Origin: JAFARE01 sp963777285
GTDB taxonomy: Bacteria; Chloroflexota; Dormibacteria; Aeolococcales; Aeolococcaceae
Reading direction: 5' to 3'
DNA: 64,000 bases
Assembly (NCBI GenBank): GCA_963777285.1
Contig: CAVZPR010000002.1
Coordinates: forward strand, 558,001 to 622,000
The position numbers were made by a program, and so were the translations under genes. The notes under the pieces are model-generated. The model was not told the origin of the DNA. It did no database searches and saw nothing but the letters and a program-made list of their open reading frames with translations. Position 1 is the stretch's first letter; every line of letters starts with the position of its first letter. Shown in pieces: positions 34,766 through 43,539 of this stretch.

Positions 34766-36989
34766 GCACCACGAACCACAGCGCCAGCGTCTGACGCACG
34801 CCGACGCGCGCGATGCCGTCTCGCGAGAACTCTGCACGGCCGCGCAGCGTCGCGATGCTGCGCAGCACGTCACCGGCTTTGCGCGACATGACGAAACGCG
34901 CGGCGTAGTCGCTGTACGTCTCCGCGGGTCGCCGCGGCATGCCTGCGGCGGCGCCGAGCGCCTCCAGCCTGCGCCACGCACCCGGCAGGGTGGCCGGGAT
35001 CATCAGCCAGAGCACGAAGAGCAGCGTCGCCGCCGCCACCGCACCAGCCGCAGCGCCGAACGCGAGCAGCGCCGCGGACACGTGCGCGCCGCCGCCCGTG
35101 GTGCCGGTGCTGGTCGTCTTGGGTGCGCCGCCGGAGCCATGTCCCGCGCCGGGTGTCGGTTGCGGCACCTGGCCGGTGGGGACGCCGCCGCTGTGGCTGC
35201 CACGCGAGAACGGGAAGTAGTTGCCGTCCGACGACGGCGGCGTCGGCTCGAAGGGGATCCAGCCGTACCTGGGGAAGTAGGCCTCCACCCAGGTATGCGC
35301 GTCGCTGGTGGTGACCGTCTGCTGGATCGCGACCCCGGGGTGCACGCTCTCCTGCTGCGACGTCCCCGGGCCGTACCCGTTCACCAATCGCGTCGGGATC
35401 CCCAGCGCCCGCAGCATCGCGCCCATCGACGCGGCGAAGTACTGGCAGTAGCCGCGGTGGCTCGAGGTGAGGAAGAACACGATCGGCCACTGGTTGGTCG
35501 GCGCCGCCGGGGGCGTGAGCGTGTACTGGTAGAAGGCCGGATCGCGCAGGCGCGTCTCGATCGCCGTCGCCTCGTCGTACGGGTTGGTCGTACCCGCGGT
35601 CCACAGGTGCGCCAGCCTGGAGATGACGGCGACGCCGTGCGTGGCGTCATCGGGCAGCGCCAGGTACTGCCGCACGAAGCCGGGATACTGCGTGCCCGCC
35701 GCGCGCAGCTGCGCCGCCGTCGCCTTCGAGATCCATCCCGTCGTGTGCAGCGTCGTGCCTGCGTTGGTGCCGTTGTAGATCTGCACCGAGTCCACCGTGA
35801 GCAGGCCGTTGCCGTCGACGGCGTTGCCGCCGTACGCGATGCCGGCCTGGTCGATGGCGACCGGCTCCCCGCCGATCGGCGCGAACGATGTGCCGTCGGA
35901 CGGGTCTGCCTGCAGCGTGATCGTTGCGTGCACCTCGGTCACCGCGGCGGGCAAGGCTCCGTCCCCTGACGCCCCGTCCCGCGGCAGATCTCCGCCGGTG
36001 TATGGGATTCCCTCCCAGCTGATCTGGCCGAAGGAATCGCCGGGATGGTCCGGGTACCAGTTGCCGTTGGCGAACTGCGTGTCGTTGCTCACCCGCAGGT
36101 ACACGGGGACGGTCGTGTCCACGGAGTAGGTCAGCACCGGGCGCGGCCGGCTGACCAGCGCGCCGTCCGGTTGCGTCGCGGCGTTGAAGGCGATGGTGGC
36201 CTTGCCGTCCGAGCCGCTGCCCGCGCCCGTGCCCCCCGGGGCCTGCGGTCCGGGGAAGAAGCGCGACGAGATGTCGGTGCTCGAGATCGGGGGGATGAGC
36301 AGCGCGGCGAGGGTCAGCACGACGCTCATCACGGCGACGCTCAACGCGAAACGCGTGCGCGTCCCGGGAAGTGAGGCGACACGGCGGCGCGCGGCTCGCG
36401 AGAGCAGCGCGTCGAGGTGCGTGTCTGCCACCACCAGCAGCGAGAAGCACACGGCGATCGCCTCGGGCAGCGCCACGTTGTCCGGGCTGTGCGTGTTCAG
36501 GACGTTCGTGGCCAGAACCGCGTAGATCGGCAGCACGCCGAGGATGCCGCGACCCTCGCGCATCGCCAGCCATCCGAGCCAGTAGCCGCAGAGCCACAGG
36601 ATGGCGCACAGCCCGACCGTGAACTCCCAGTCGCTGCTGGCGCCGAGGCCGCCGAAGATCGCCCCGACGTAGCGCTGCACCACGTGGCCTGCCGCGGTGT
36701 TGCCGTCGAACGGCATGGCACGCAGCGTCGTGGGCACGATGGCGGCCAGTGCCAGCGGCGGCGCCAGCGCGGCGGCCACCAGCCGCGGCACCGCGGCGCG
36801 GGCCAGCAGGGCTGCCTCCAGGGCCGCGGCCACGGCGACGACGACTGCACCCCCCGCGCCCTGCGCCCAGCCCGCCGCCAGCACCGCCCAGGCGGTCGCC
36901 GCCATCAGCCCGGCGCACAGCGCGGCGCTGACCGCCGCCCGGGGAATCGCCGGCGAGGGAGCGGTCGGTGCCGTGGCGGTGCGCTGCAT
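34701..36989 (-). CDS. TgpA-like transmembrane transglutaminase-domain protein
   Basis: This 762-aa protein has about six N-terminal membrane helices (DUF3488 part, 20-235), then a periplasmic transglutaminase-like core with catalytic Cys near 515 (HRGYCQYFAASMGAM) and His near 565 (TSDAHTWVEAYFPRYGW), a Gly/Thr/Pro linker, another helix near 665, and a C-terminal DUF4129-like region (ETYSDYAARFVMSRKAG). The family occurs with MoxR ATPase and DUF58 proteins, as here, and is thought to act in envelope maturation. It is the last gene of the moxR-DUF58-tgpA operon. It overlaps the MBL gene by 65 nt. Confidence 0.93.
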   Translation of the reverse strand: MQRTATAPTAPSPAIPRAAVSAALCAGLMAATAWAVLAAGWAQGAGGAVVVAVAAALEAALLARAAVPRLVAAALAPPLALAAIVPTTLRAMPFDGNTAAGHVVQRYVGAIFGGLGASSDWEFTVGLCAILWLCGYWLGWLAMREGRGILGVLPIYAVLATNVLNTHSPDNVALPEAIAVCFSLLVVADTHLDALLSRAARRRVASLPGTRTRFALSVAVMSVVLTLAALLIPPISSTDISSRFFPGPQAPGGTGAGSGSDGKATIAFNAATQPDGALVSRPRPVLTYSVDTTVPVYLRVSNDTQFANGNWYPDHPGDSFGQISWEGIPYTGGDLPRDGASGDGALPAAVTEVHATITLQADPSDGTSFAPIGGEPVAIDQAGIAYGGNAVDGNGLLTVDSVQIYNGTNAGTTLHTTGWISKATAAQLRAAGTQYPGFVRQYLALPDDATHGVAVISRLAHLWTAGTTNPYDEATAIETRLRDPAFYQYTLTPPAAPTNQWPIVFFLTSSHRGYCQYFAASMGAMLRALGIPTRLVNGYGPGTSQQESVHPGVAIQQTVTTSDAHTWVEAYFPRYGWIPFEPTPPSSDGNYFPFSRGSHSGGVPTGQVPQPTPGAGHGSGGAPKTTSTGTTGGGAHVSAALLAFGAAAGAVAAATLLFVLWLMIPATLPGAWRRLEALGAAAGMPRRPAETYSDYAARFVMSRKAGDVLRSIATLRGRAEFSRDGIARVGVRQTLALWFVVLMAAPRFAWRRRRRSVPAPQW

Positions 36990-37004
36990 GGTCCGATCCC
37001 GGGT

Positions 37005-38198
37005 CTAGCCGGCCGCGTGCACCTGCTCACCGGCGCCGAGGACGTCGCCGCGGCGCACCACCCACCAGTCGAGTGCCAGGCGCCACGCCGCCGGCAGCCG
37101 CAGTGCCTGGCCGCCGCTGCCGAACGACGTCGGCTCGATGAAGATGCAGAGGTGGCGCTGGCCTCGCGTCGCCGTGTCCACCAGCGCCTCGACCCAGTCG
37201 CGCTCGCGGCTGGCGGTGACGACGATCATTCCGCCGCGACCGCGCCAGCCCTCGCCGTAGCGGCGGATGGTCTCGCCGAGCGGGCGCACCCCGTCGGCGA
37301 CGGCCACAGCGAGGTAGTCGAGGATGCGCAGGCGCTGCGCCTCGCCCCGGCCGGCTCCGAACGCCGTGCTCACGCGGTCGTTGGTGACGAGCCCCACCGC
37401 CTGGCCGCGGCGGACGGCCGCGTGGCACACCGACGCCGCGAGAGAGATGGCGTACTCCAGCGTCGATTCCTCGCCCTGGCCGGCGTGGACTCCGCGCTGC
37501 AGGTCGAGGACCACCATGAGGTCGGCGCTCTGCCCGGTGTCGTACACGCGGCTCATGAGGCGGCCGGTGCGCGCCGTGGAGCGCCAGTGGATGCGGCTCA
37601 GCCCGTCGGCGGGCTGGTACTCGCGGATAGACGACGCGTCCGGCGGCACGTCGACCGGCTTTCCCTCGCGGATGTCGGCCACGCCGGCGCCGGTCCACTG
37701 CGGCGCGATGCCGATGAGCGAATGGATCGCCGGGTACACGACGACCTCGGACTCGGGTGCCACGCGGATGCGCCGCGGGAAGAGCCCGAACGGGTCGCCG
37801 AGCCGCGCCTCGAGCGGGCCGAAGCGATGCCGCCCGCGGCGTGAAAAGGATCCGCGCGCGGTCCACGACACGCTGCCGCCGCTGCCCAGCGAGAACGCTC
37901 GTCCCGGCGCGTATCCGGGCATCTCGGTGCGGTCGTACACCTCGCAGTAGGGCAGCCGCAGCGTGCTGCCGTTGGTCACGGTGAACGTCTCCTCGAACGG
38001 CTCGCCCATGACGTACGTGCCCCGCGGCGACATCCGGCTGACGCGGAGGCGGCGCGCCAGCGAGCGCGACCAGAAAAAGGCGACCACCAGCAGCAGCGCG
38101 AGCACGTACGCCAGCGTGTACGCGAGGTGCACACCGGTGATACCGGCAAAGAACGCGAGCACCGCGATGCACGCGATCAGCGGGACGCGCGCTGTCAT
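37005..38198 (-). CDS. DUF58 protein (vWA-like), MoxR partner
   Basis: This 397-aa protein has two N-terminal membrane segments (8-43), a beta-rich region and the DUF58 block SIREYQPADGLSRIHWRSTA near 195-215, followed by a vWA-like fold (ADLMVVLDLQRG, with a DxxxG metal-site remnant). DUF58 proteins partner MoxR ATPases in chaperoning or assembling envelope complexes. It stands between moxR (10-nt gap) and tgpA (15-nt gap) in one operon. Confidence 0.93.
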   Translation of the reverse strand: MTARVPLIACIAVLAFFAGITGVHLAYTLAYVLALLLVVAFFWSRSLARRLRVSRMSPRGTYVMGEPFEETFTVTNGSTLRLPYCEVYDRTEMPGYAPGRAFSLGSGGSVSWTARGSFSRRGRHRFGPLEARLGDPFGLFPRRIRVAPESEVVVYPAIHSLIGIAPQWTGAGVADIREGKPVDVPPDASSIREYQPADGLSRIHWRSTARTGRLMSRVYDTGQSADLMVVLDLQRGVHAGQGEESTLEYAISLAASVCHAAVRRGQAVGLVTNDRVSTAFGAGRGEAQRLRILDYLAVAVADGVRPLGETIRRYGEGWRGRGGMIVVTASRERDWVEALVDTATRGQRHLCIFIEPTSFGSGGQALRLPAAWRLALDWWVVRRGDVLGAGEQVHAAG

Positions 38199-38208
38199 GT
38201 AACGGTCG

Positions 38209-39165
38209 CTACGCCAGGCGCCGGCCCGACATGGGCACGGCTTCGGTGGCGAGCACCTCGGACACCACCGCGGCAGAGGTCAGGCCGCGCAGCTCTGCGT
38301 TGGGGCGCAGCACCACGCGGTGAGCGAGCACGTGCGGTGCCACGCGCTTGATGTCGTCAGGCAGCACGTAGTCGCGACCCGCAACCGCAGCGCGCGCCTG
38401 GCCGGCGTGCAGCAGACCCAGCGTGCCACGCGGCGACGCGCCCAGGGCCACGTCGCTGTGCTCACGGGTGCGCTGCACCAGCCGTACGCAGTAGTCCTTG
38501 AGCGTGGGGTCGCAGTACACGGCGCGGCACGCGTCCTGGGCCTGGAGGATCTCAGCGGCGCCGGTCACAGGCGTGATCGATTCCAAAGGGCTGCGCGACT
38601 GGAAGCGGTCGAGCATGGCCACCTCCTCGTCGCCCGGGAGGTAGCCGAGGCCCACCTTGAGCAGGAAGCGGTCGACCTGCGCCTCGGGGAGGGGGAACGT
38701 GCCGCCCAGCTCGATCGGGTTCTGCGTGGCCATGACGATGAACGGCTCGGGCAGCGGATGGGTGCTGCCGTCGACCGTCACCTGCCACTCCTCCATCGCC
38801 TCGAGCAGAGCCGACTGCGTCTTGGGTGTGGCGCGGTTGATCTCGTCGGCGAGCAGCACCTGGGTGAAGATCGGGCCGCGGCGGAATTCGAAGGTCCGGG
38901 CCTCGGGATTGAAGACGCTGACGCCGATGACGTCGCCCGGCAGCAGATCCGGGGTGAACTGGACGCGTTCGAACGTGCAGCCGGTGCAGGCGGCGAGCGC
39001 CTTGGCCAGCATCGTCTTGCCCGTGCCCGGCACGTCCTCGATGAGGAGGTGGCCGCGGCAGAGCAGCGAAATGATGCAGAGCTCGACCTCCGCCTCCTTG
39101 CCGATTATCACAGTCCCGACGCTGTCGAGCAGGCGGCGGGCCATCCCCTGGACATCAAGGCTCAT
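38209..39165 (-). CDS. MoxR-family AAA+ ATPase
   Basis: This 318-aa ATPase has Walker A EDVPGTGKTMLAKAL near residues 43-57, Walker B VLLADEINRATPKTQSAL, sensor 1 VMATQNPIELGGTFPLPEAQ and the C-terminal lid domain, all standard for the MoxR branch. It heads the moxR-DUF58-tgpA operon and probably remodels the membrane partner proteins. Length is normal. The start ATG 39165 faces the excisionase-like gene across a region containing a 13-bp palindrome. Confidence 0.96.
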   Translation of the reverse strand: MSLDVQGMARRLLDSVGTVIIGKEAEVELCIISLLCRGHLLIEDVPGTGKTMLAKALAACTGCTFERVQFTPDLLPGDVIGVSVFNPEARTFEFRRGPIFTQVLLADEINRATPKTQSALLEAMEEWQVTVDGSTHPLPEPFIVMATQNPIELGGTFPLPEAQVDRFLLKVGLGYLPGDEEVAMLDRFQSRSPLESITPVTGAAEILQAQDACRAVYCDPTLKDYCVRLVQRTREHSDVALGASPRGTLGLLHAGQARAAVAGRDYVLPDDIKRVAPHVLAHRVVLRPNAELRGLTSAAVVSEVLATEAVPMSGRRLA

Positions 39166-39241
39166 GACTGGCTCCTGACAGGGCCGGCAAGACGCGAGTG
39201 ACCGGTCAGTTGGAGTATAGGGGGGCGTCGAAGGGGGTCCG

Positions 39242-39288
39242 CCGCTTTGGCGCGTTTGGGAGAAAACGACACAAGCGCGCCAAAGCGG
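39242..39288. promoter_or_regulatory. 13-bp perfect inverted repeat, probable operator
   Basis: CCGCTTTGGCGCG (39242-39254) and its exact complement CGCGCCAAAGCGG (39276-39288) are separated by 21 bp. A TATAAC box (39291-39296) follows the right arm directly and points toward the excisionase-like gene at 39356. Arm centres lie 34 bp apart, about three helical turns, which suits two dimers or one looped complex on the same DNA face. It lies between the divergent moxR operon and the HTH gene, so it could control either. Confidence 0.6.
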
Positions 39289-39355
39289 TGTATAACGGCA
39301 CCTTCAGGTCTCCGCAATGTTTCACGGCCTGAAATCGAGTTGGGAGGAGAGGAAG

Positions 39356-39604
39356 ATGGCCCAGCCAGAGGAGGAGATTCTCACCACAGGTGAAGCCGCT
39401 GCTCTCTGCGGAGTCTCCCGATCGACGCTCAGGCGAGCGGTGGCCCAGGGTCAGTTGCAGGCCTGGCACACGCCGGGCAAGCATCTTCGTTTCACCCGCG
39501 CGGCGTGCTTGGAATTCGCGCGTTCGCTCGGCCGCGCCGACTTGATCGGTCAGCCGTACAGCGTGCAGACCGCGCAGCCCGCCGAGAGCGCCGTCGGCCG
39601 CTGA
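39356..39604 (+). CDS. Excisionase/MerR-like helix-turn-helix protein, 82 aa
   Basis: ATG 39356 has GGGAGGAG 6-7 nt upstream. The protein is essentially one DNA-binding domain: EILTTGEAAALCGVSRSTLR, then RAVAQGQLQAWHTPGKHLRF, a BldC/excisionase-type winged helix. It has no integrase next to it, so a developmental or housekeeping regulator of the BldC type is more likely than a phage Xis. The large palindrome at 39242-39288 in its promoter region is its best candidate target. Confidence 0.85.
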   Translation: MAQPEEEILTTGEAAALCGVSRSTLRRAVAQGQLQAWHTPGKHLRFTRAACLEFARSLGRADLIGQPYSVQTAQPAESAVGR

Positions 39605-39608
39605 GCGG

Positions 39609-40127
39609 CTAGCGCTTTCCCGACAGCAGCCCGCCGACGGAGCCGCCGAACAGCGCGAGCAGGTCGCCACTGATCAGGCTGCCCATGTCCATCGGGCCCA
39701 GGTCGACGAGTGTGTGGCCGCCGGCGCTGATCGAGCCGGCCACCAGCTGCGCCTCCTGCAGGAACTGGAAGATCGCGCCCCAGGCGATGAAGCCGATCGC
39801 CACCACGATTCCCTGGTAGAGGCCGAAGCGCCCCGCCAACCGGGCTGCGAGCCAGCCGCCGAAGATGACCGCGAGCAGCGTGGAGACGCCCACGATGCCG
39901 CCGTCCGCGCTGGCGGCGCCGTTGGTGCCGAAGGCGGCGTTGGCGACGAGGTTGCCCACGTTGCTCAGCAGCAGCAGCAGCGCCTCGCCGGCGACCAGCC
40001 CCAGGAGGCAGTGGCGCCAGGAGATGGTGCGGCCGCTGTGGGTGGCGACCTGCGGGCCCGCAGGCGTCGCCGGCACTGCCTGCTTGCGCGCGGCCACGGC
40101 GCTGCGCTTCCCGGGGCGTGCAGCCAT
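39609..40127 (-). CDS. Hypothetical four-helix membrane protein
   Basis: This 172-aa protein has a basic N-terminus and hydrophobic segments at about 38-62 (HCLLGLVAGEALLLLLSNVG), 78-98, 103-125 (LYQGIVVAIGFIAWGAIFQF) and 148-168 ending GGSVGGLLSGKR. The Gly-rich C-terminus and spacing recall TIGR04086-like or YtxH-like small membrane proteins, but no firm assignment is possible. A TATACT box (40135-40140, minus strand) ends 7 nt before the start codon, so its mRNA is probably leaderless. It is convergent with the excisionase-like gene. Confidence 0.65.
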   Translation of the reverse strand: MAARPGKRSAVAARKQAVPATPAGPQVATHSGRTISWRHCLLGLVAGEALLLLLSNVGNLVANAAFGTNGAASADGGIVGVSTLLAVIFGGWLAARLAGRFGLYQGIVVAIGFIAWGAIFQFLQEAQLVAGSISAGGHTLVDLGPMDMGSLISGDLLALFGGSVGGLLSGKR

Positions 40128-40151
40128 CGCCGCGAGTATACGGAGCGCCGC

Positions 40152-40778
40152 TCACGGGCCCGCCGCCTCGTTCGCCTGGCCGCGATGGTTCAGGTAGAAG
40201 CGGTTCACCTCGCTGATGCTGAACACCGGAATCGGCAGGTACCAGTCCCACGACACGGCGGCGAACGGCACGCTCATGCTCGGCCACGGGATGACGATCA
40301 CCTTGGGATACGCGAAGTTCGGCTCCGCGGGAAGCGAGTGGTACCAGGTGCGCAGCTGGTTGAACTGTGCGGTGCAGCCGCTGGGACAGCTGTAGAGCAC
40401 CACGATGTATCCGTGCTCCAGGTTGTGCACCCAGTACTCCGGCTGGATCACCTGGTTGTAGACCCCCGACTGTATCGGTGCTCTCCCGTAGCCGAGGTTG
40501 TAGTGGCAGCCGCTCGTCGGCGGGTTGTGGTTGTAGTCGACGATGGATCCCTCGGCCACGTGGATGTGCGGCATCTCGTTCACCGCAATGCCCACGGGCG
40601 GAAGACTGTTGACGTTGGGAGGCATCGGCTCGTATGGCGACTCCCCGCTGGTGGGGCACGTCGCGTTGCCCACGAAGCTGATCGTGGGATAGCCGGCGCG
40701 GGGGCCGCTGGAGCCGCACGCCACCAGCGCCGTGACGATGGCGGCCGCGAGCAGCAGATGACGAATGACCGGTGTCAC
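40152..40778 (-). CDS. DUF3105 lipoprotein
   Basis: This 208-aa protein from GTG 40778 has a lipoprotein signal peptide (LLLAAAIVTALVACGSS, with the lipobox Cys). The DUF3105 domain follows, rich in His/Cys: HIHVAEGSIVDYNHNPPTSG, CHYNLGYG, WVHNLEHGYIVVLYSCPSGC. The conserved histidines suggest metal binding at the outer face of the membrane, but no function is established for the family. The TACAGT box 6 nt before the start suggests a leaderless mRNA. coaE is divergent. Confidence 0.88.
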   Translation of the reverse strand: MTPVIRHLLLAAAIVTALVACGSSGPRAGYPTISFVGNATCPTSGESPYEPMPPNVNSLPPVGIAVNEMPHIHVAEGSIVDYNHNPPTSGCHYNLGYGRAPIQSGVYNQVIQPEYWVHNLEHGYIVVLYSCPSGCTAQFNQLRTWYHSLPAEPNFAYPKVIVIPWPSMSVPFAAVSWDWYLPIPVFSISEVNRFYLNHRGQANEAAGP

Positions 40779-40784
40779 AGCGCA

Positions 40785-40826
40785 ACTGTAACAACCGTCT
40801 GCCGCCGACAGCCGTCGTAGTAGGGT
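40785..40826. promoter_or_regulatory. Back-to-back -10 boxes of the DUF3105 and coaE genes
   Basis: On the minus strand TACAGT (40790-40785) ends 6 nt before GTG 40778. On the plus strand TAGGGT (40821-40826) ends 7 nt before ATG 40834. Both spacings predict leaderless transcripts from this 55-bp divergent region. Confidence 0.5.
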
Positions 40827-40833
40827 CGCCGCG

Positions 40834-41442
40834 ATGCGCCTCATCGGGCTGACCGGAGGGATCGCCAGCGGCAAGAGCGCCGTCGCAGCGCGGCTCGCGG
40901 CGCACGGCGCCGTGTTGATCGACGCTGACGAGCTCGCGCGCCGCGTGGTGCAGCCGGGCGAGCCCGCCTACGACGAGGTGCTGCGACGCTTCGGCCGTGA
41001 CGTCGTCGCGGCAGACGGCGGCCTCGACCGTGCCCGCCTGGGCGCGATCGTATTTGCGGATGCGGACGCCCGCGCCGACCTGGAGCGCATCACCCACCCG
41101 CACATCACCGCGCTGATGCAGCGCGAGCTGGCCGCGGCCGTCGCGCGCGACGCCGCCGTCGTGGTGGTCGACATCCCGCTGCTCTTCGAGACGTCGGTGC
41201 AGCAGCGCTTCGAGGGCGTGCTGCTCGCCTACGCGCCACGCGCCGTGCAGCTGCAGCGCCTCATGGCGCGCGACGGCCTGCCGCCGGCCGCCGCCGCGCA
41301 ACGCGTCGATGCGCAGATGTCCATCGAGGAGAAGCGCACGCTGGCGGACTGGGTGATCGACAACAGCGGCGACGTGACGGACACCGAGCGTCAGGTCGAC
41401 CGATGGTGGGACACCGTGATCGACGCGGCTGCCCGGCGATAG
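40834..41442 (+). CDS. coaE: Dephospho-CoA kinase
   Basis: This 202-aa P-loop kinase performs the last step of coenzyme A synthesis. Its motifs are LTGGIASGKSAVA (P loop 8-15), the substrate-binding DADELARRVVQPG, the DIPLLFET loop and the lid/Q-x-R region (AQRVDAQMSIEEK). Length is normal. It is divergent from a DUF3105 lipoprotein gene and is followed by a 203-bp inverted-repeat element. Confidence 0.96.
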   Translation: MRLIGLTGGIASGKSAVAARLAAHGAVLIDADELARRVVQPGEPAYDEVLRRFGRDVVAADGGLDRARLGAIVFADADARADLERITHPHITALMQRELAAAVARDAAVVVVDIPLLFETSVQQRFEGVLLAYAPRAVQLQRLMARDGLPPAAAAQRVDAQMSIEEKRTLADWVIDNSGDVTDTERQVDRWWDTVIDAAARR

Positions 41443-41455
41443 CCGCGCGCGCTGG

Positions 41456-41658
41456 CCTCAGCAGACGGCGGCTGCCTCGCATCGTTGTTGTCTGCAGGGT
41501 GGCGGCCACACGTCGCCGGCGAGTTCCGGGCGCGGAGGGATCTTGCGCGACACTTGCCGCAGGCCGCGCAGGATCCCGGAGCGATCCGGTCGTCTGAGCA
41601 AGGCGATGTGTGGCCGCCACCTGCCAGACCACATGCGGCGGGCCGCCGTCTGCTGAGG
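41456..41658. mobile_element. 203-bp long inverted-repeat element (MITE-like or giant terminator)
   Basis: The ends are a 17-bp perfect inverted repeat: CCTCAGCAGACGGCGGC (41456-41472) and its complement (41642-41658). Inside, a 14-bp arm GGTGGCGGCCACAC (41498-41511) pairs with 41608-41621, and further in GGGATCTTGCGCG nearly matches its partner. The whole sequence can fold into a single imperfect hairpin of about 90 bp. No coding sequence is evident inside. It fills the gap between convergent coaE and tetR and ends 4 nt before the tetR stop. No clear target duplication is seen. Confidence 0.65.
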
Positions 41659-41662
41659 GGTG

Positions 41663-42298
41663 TCAGGCCGAGAGCCCGCTGAGCAGCAGCGCCAGCATCT
41701 GTTCCTCATCGTGCGCGAACGCGTCTGCATCGTCACGGCGCAGCGTGCCGATGACGTAGCCGGTGAGGACCATCTCCGCGGCGCCGAAGATGACGTAGGT
41801 CGCGAGCTGCGGGTCGACGCCGGCGCCGACCTCGCCGCGCTCTCGAGCCTCGCGGATCATCGCCTCGATGGCGTCGAAGGCGACCAGGACCGTGCCGATG
41901 TCGTGCGACTCGAGGAACTCGTAGGAGCGCGTGACCTCGTTGATCATGATCGTCATCAGGTCGGGCTCGCGGCGGTACACCTCGATCCAGAAGTGCACGA
42001 GGCTGCGCATGCGCTCCTGGAACGAGAGCGGCATCGCGCCCACCTCGTGGAGGTACTCGACGTACTGGCCCCAGCGCTCCGCGAAGATCGCGGCCAGGAT
42101 GTCGTCCTTGTTGTGGAAGTAGTGGTACACCAGGCCATACGCGATGCCCGCCTGCTCCGCGATGTCGGCGACTCGCGCGCCGTGGAACCCGGAGCGCGCG
42201 AAGACCTCGGTGGCGGCGGCGAGGATGCGCTCCCGCGTCCGGGCGCTGCGCTTGCTGCGCGGCGAGCGTCGCGGCGTCCGGGCCGCGCGGGCGCTCAT
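41663..42298 (-). CDS. TetR-family regulator
   Basis: This 211-aa regulator has a basic N-terminus and the TetR HTH (about 25-70: RERILAAATEVFARSGFHGA, then DIAEQAGIAYGLVYHYFHNK). The C-terminal helices show FadR-like character (LMTIMINEVTRSYEFLES), suggesting an acyl-CoA or lipid ligand. Its ATG overlaps the stop of the upstream CoA-transferase gene (ATGA), so the two are one operon, and the regulator probably controls it. Confidence 0.92.
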   Translation of the reverse strand: MSARAARTPRRSPRSKRSARTRERILAAATEVFARSGFHGARVADIAEQAGIAYGLVYHYFHNKDDILAAIFAERWGQYVEYLHEVGAMPLSFQERMRSLVHFWIEVYRREPDLMTIMINEVTRSYEFLESHDIGTVLVAFDAIEAMIREARERGEVGAGVDPQLATYVIFGAAEMVLTGYVIGTLRRDDADAFAHDEEQMLALLLSGLSA

Positions 42299-43464
42299 CG
42301 CGCTGCACCCGCGGCCGCGAGCGCGTCGAGCTCTGCCTCGGCGTAGCCCGCGGCGGCCAGGATCTCACGCGTGTGCTCGCCGTATCCCGGCGCGTGGTGG
42401 CGCGCCTCGAAGGGGCTGCCGCTGAGGCGGATCGCCGGGCCGCACTGCGCGTCCGGCCCCGCGACGCCGGGGTCGAGGCGCATACCGCGATGCCGCACCT
42501 GCTCGTTCTCGAACGTCTCGTCGACGCGCAGCAGCGGCTCGCAGCACACGTCGCGGCCGCGCAGCGTTTCCGTCCATTCGGCGCGCGTGCGAGTGCGCAG
42601 CACCGCTTCCACCTCGTCGACCACGCGCGCGCACTCCTCGCCGTCGGCGAAGCCGGAATCGGCGAGGTGCGGGAGGCCGACGGCTGCGGTGAATTCGCGC
42701 CAGAACTTCGGCTCCAGCGCTCCCAGCGCGAGGTACCCGTCGGCGCACGCGTAGATCCGGTAGCAGGGGTGCCGTCCGTTGAGCGTCAGCGTGCCCGCCG
42801 CGGGAACCTCGCCGCCGGCGAAGTACAGCGCGGCGTGTGGCGCCAGCCAGCTGAGCAGCCCGTCGAGCATCGCGATGTCGCAGCGCTGGCCGGTGCCGCT
42901 GCGTTGGCGCTGGTGCAGCGCCGCCAGGATCGCGACCGCGGCGTGCAGCGCGCCGGCGCCGAGGTCGCCGACCTGCAGCGGAGGCATGACGGGACGGCCG
43001 TCCACGCCGGCGGAGAGGCTGAGCACGCCGGCGAGAGCGGCGTAGTCGAGGTCGTGTCCCGCGCGGGCGCGATATGGTCCATCCTGGCCATAACCGGTGA
43101 TGCTGCAGAGGATCAGCCGCGGGTTGCGCGCAGACAGCACGTCCCACCCGATGCCCAGGCGGTCGATCACGCCCGGCCGGAAGCTCTCCAGGACGACGTC
43201 CGCCGTGTCCGCCAGGCGCAGGAACGCCTCGCGTCCCTGCACATGCTTCAGATTCAGCGCCACCGACCGCTTGTTGCGGTTGAGCGGGTGGAACATCGCC
43301 GAGTATTCATCCACCAGCGGCGGCATCCAGCGCAGGTAGTCGCCCGACTCCGTGTCCTCGACCTTGATGACGTCTGCGCCGAGGTCGGCGAGGATCAGCG
43401 TGCAGAAGGGCCCCGGCAGCAAGCGCGACAGGTCGAGGATGCGCACACCGTCGAGTGCCGTCAT
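42295..43464 (-). CDS. CaiB/BaiF-family (class III) CoA transferase
   Basis: This 389-aa protein has class III features: DGVRILDLSRLLPGPFCTLI at the N-terminus, ADLGADVIKVED, the NRNKRSVALNLK core, and catalytic Asp near 138 in AGHDLDYAALAGVLS. The family either transfers CoA between acids or, as alpha-methylacyl-CoA racemase, epimerises branched acyl-CoA. GHDLDY with neighbouring residues fits the racemase branch well, but the substrate is unknown. A TACACT box lies 9 nt before ATG 43464. It is followed by the coupled TetR gene. Confidence 0.92.
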   Translation of the reverse strand: MTALDGVRILDLSRLLPGPFCTLILADLGADVIKVEDTESGDYLRWMPPLVDEYSAMFHPLNRNKRSVALNLKHVQGREAFLRLADTADVVLESFRPGVIDRLGIGWDVLSARNPRLILCSITGYGQDGPYRARAGHDLDYAALAGVLSLSAGVDGRPVMPPLQVGDLGAGALHAAVAILAALHQRQRSGTGQRCDIAMLDGLLSWLAPHAALYFAGGEVPAAGTLTLNGRHPCYRIYACADGYLALGALEPKFWREFTAAVGLPHLADSGFADGEECARVVDEVEAVLRTRTRAEWTETLRGRDVCCEPLLRVDETFENEQVRHRGMRLDPGVAGPDAQCGPAIRLSGSPFEARHHAPGYGEHTREILAAAGYAEAELDALAAAGAAR

Positions 43465-43539
43465 CGTCGCGCGAGTGTATCAATGACCTCGCCGTGCGCT
43501 GCCGGTGAAACGCCTGTGCTAGATTCGATTCACACCACC

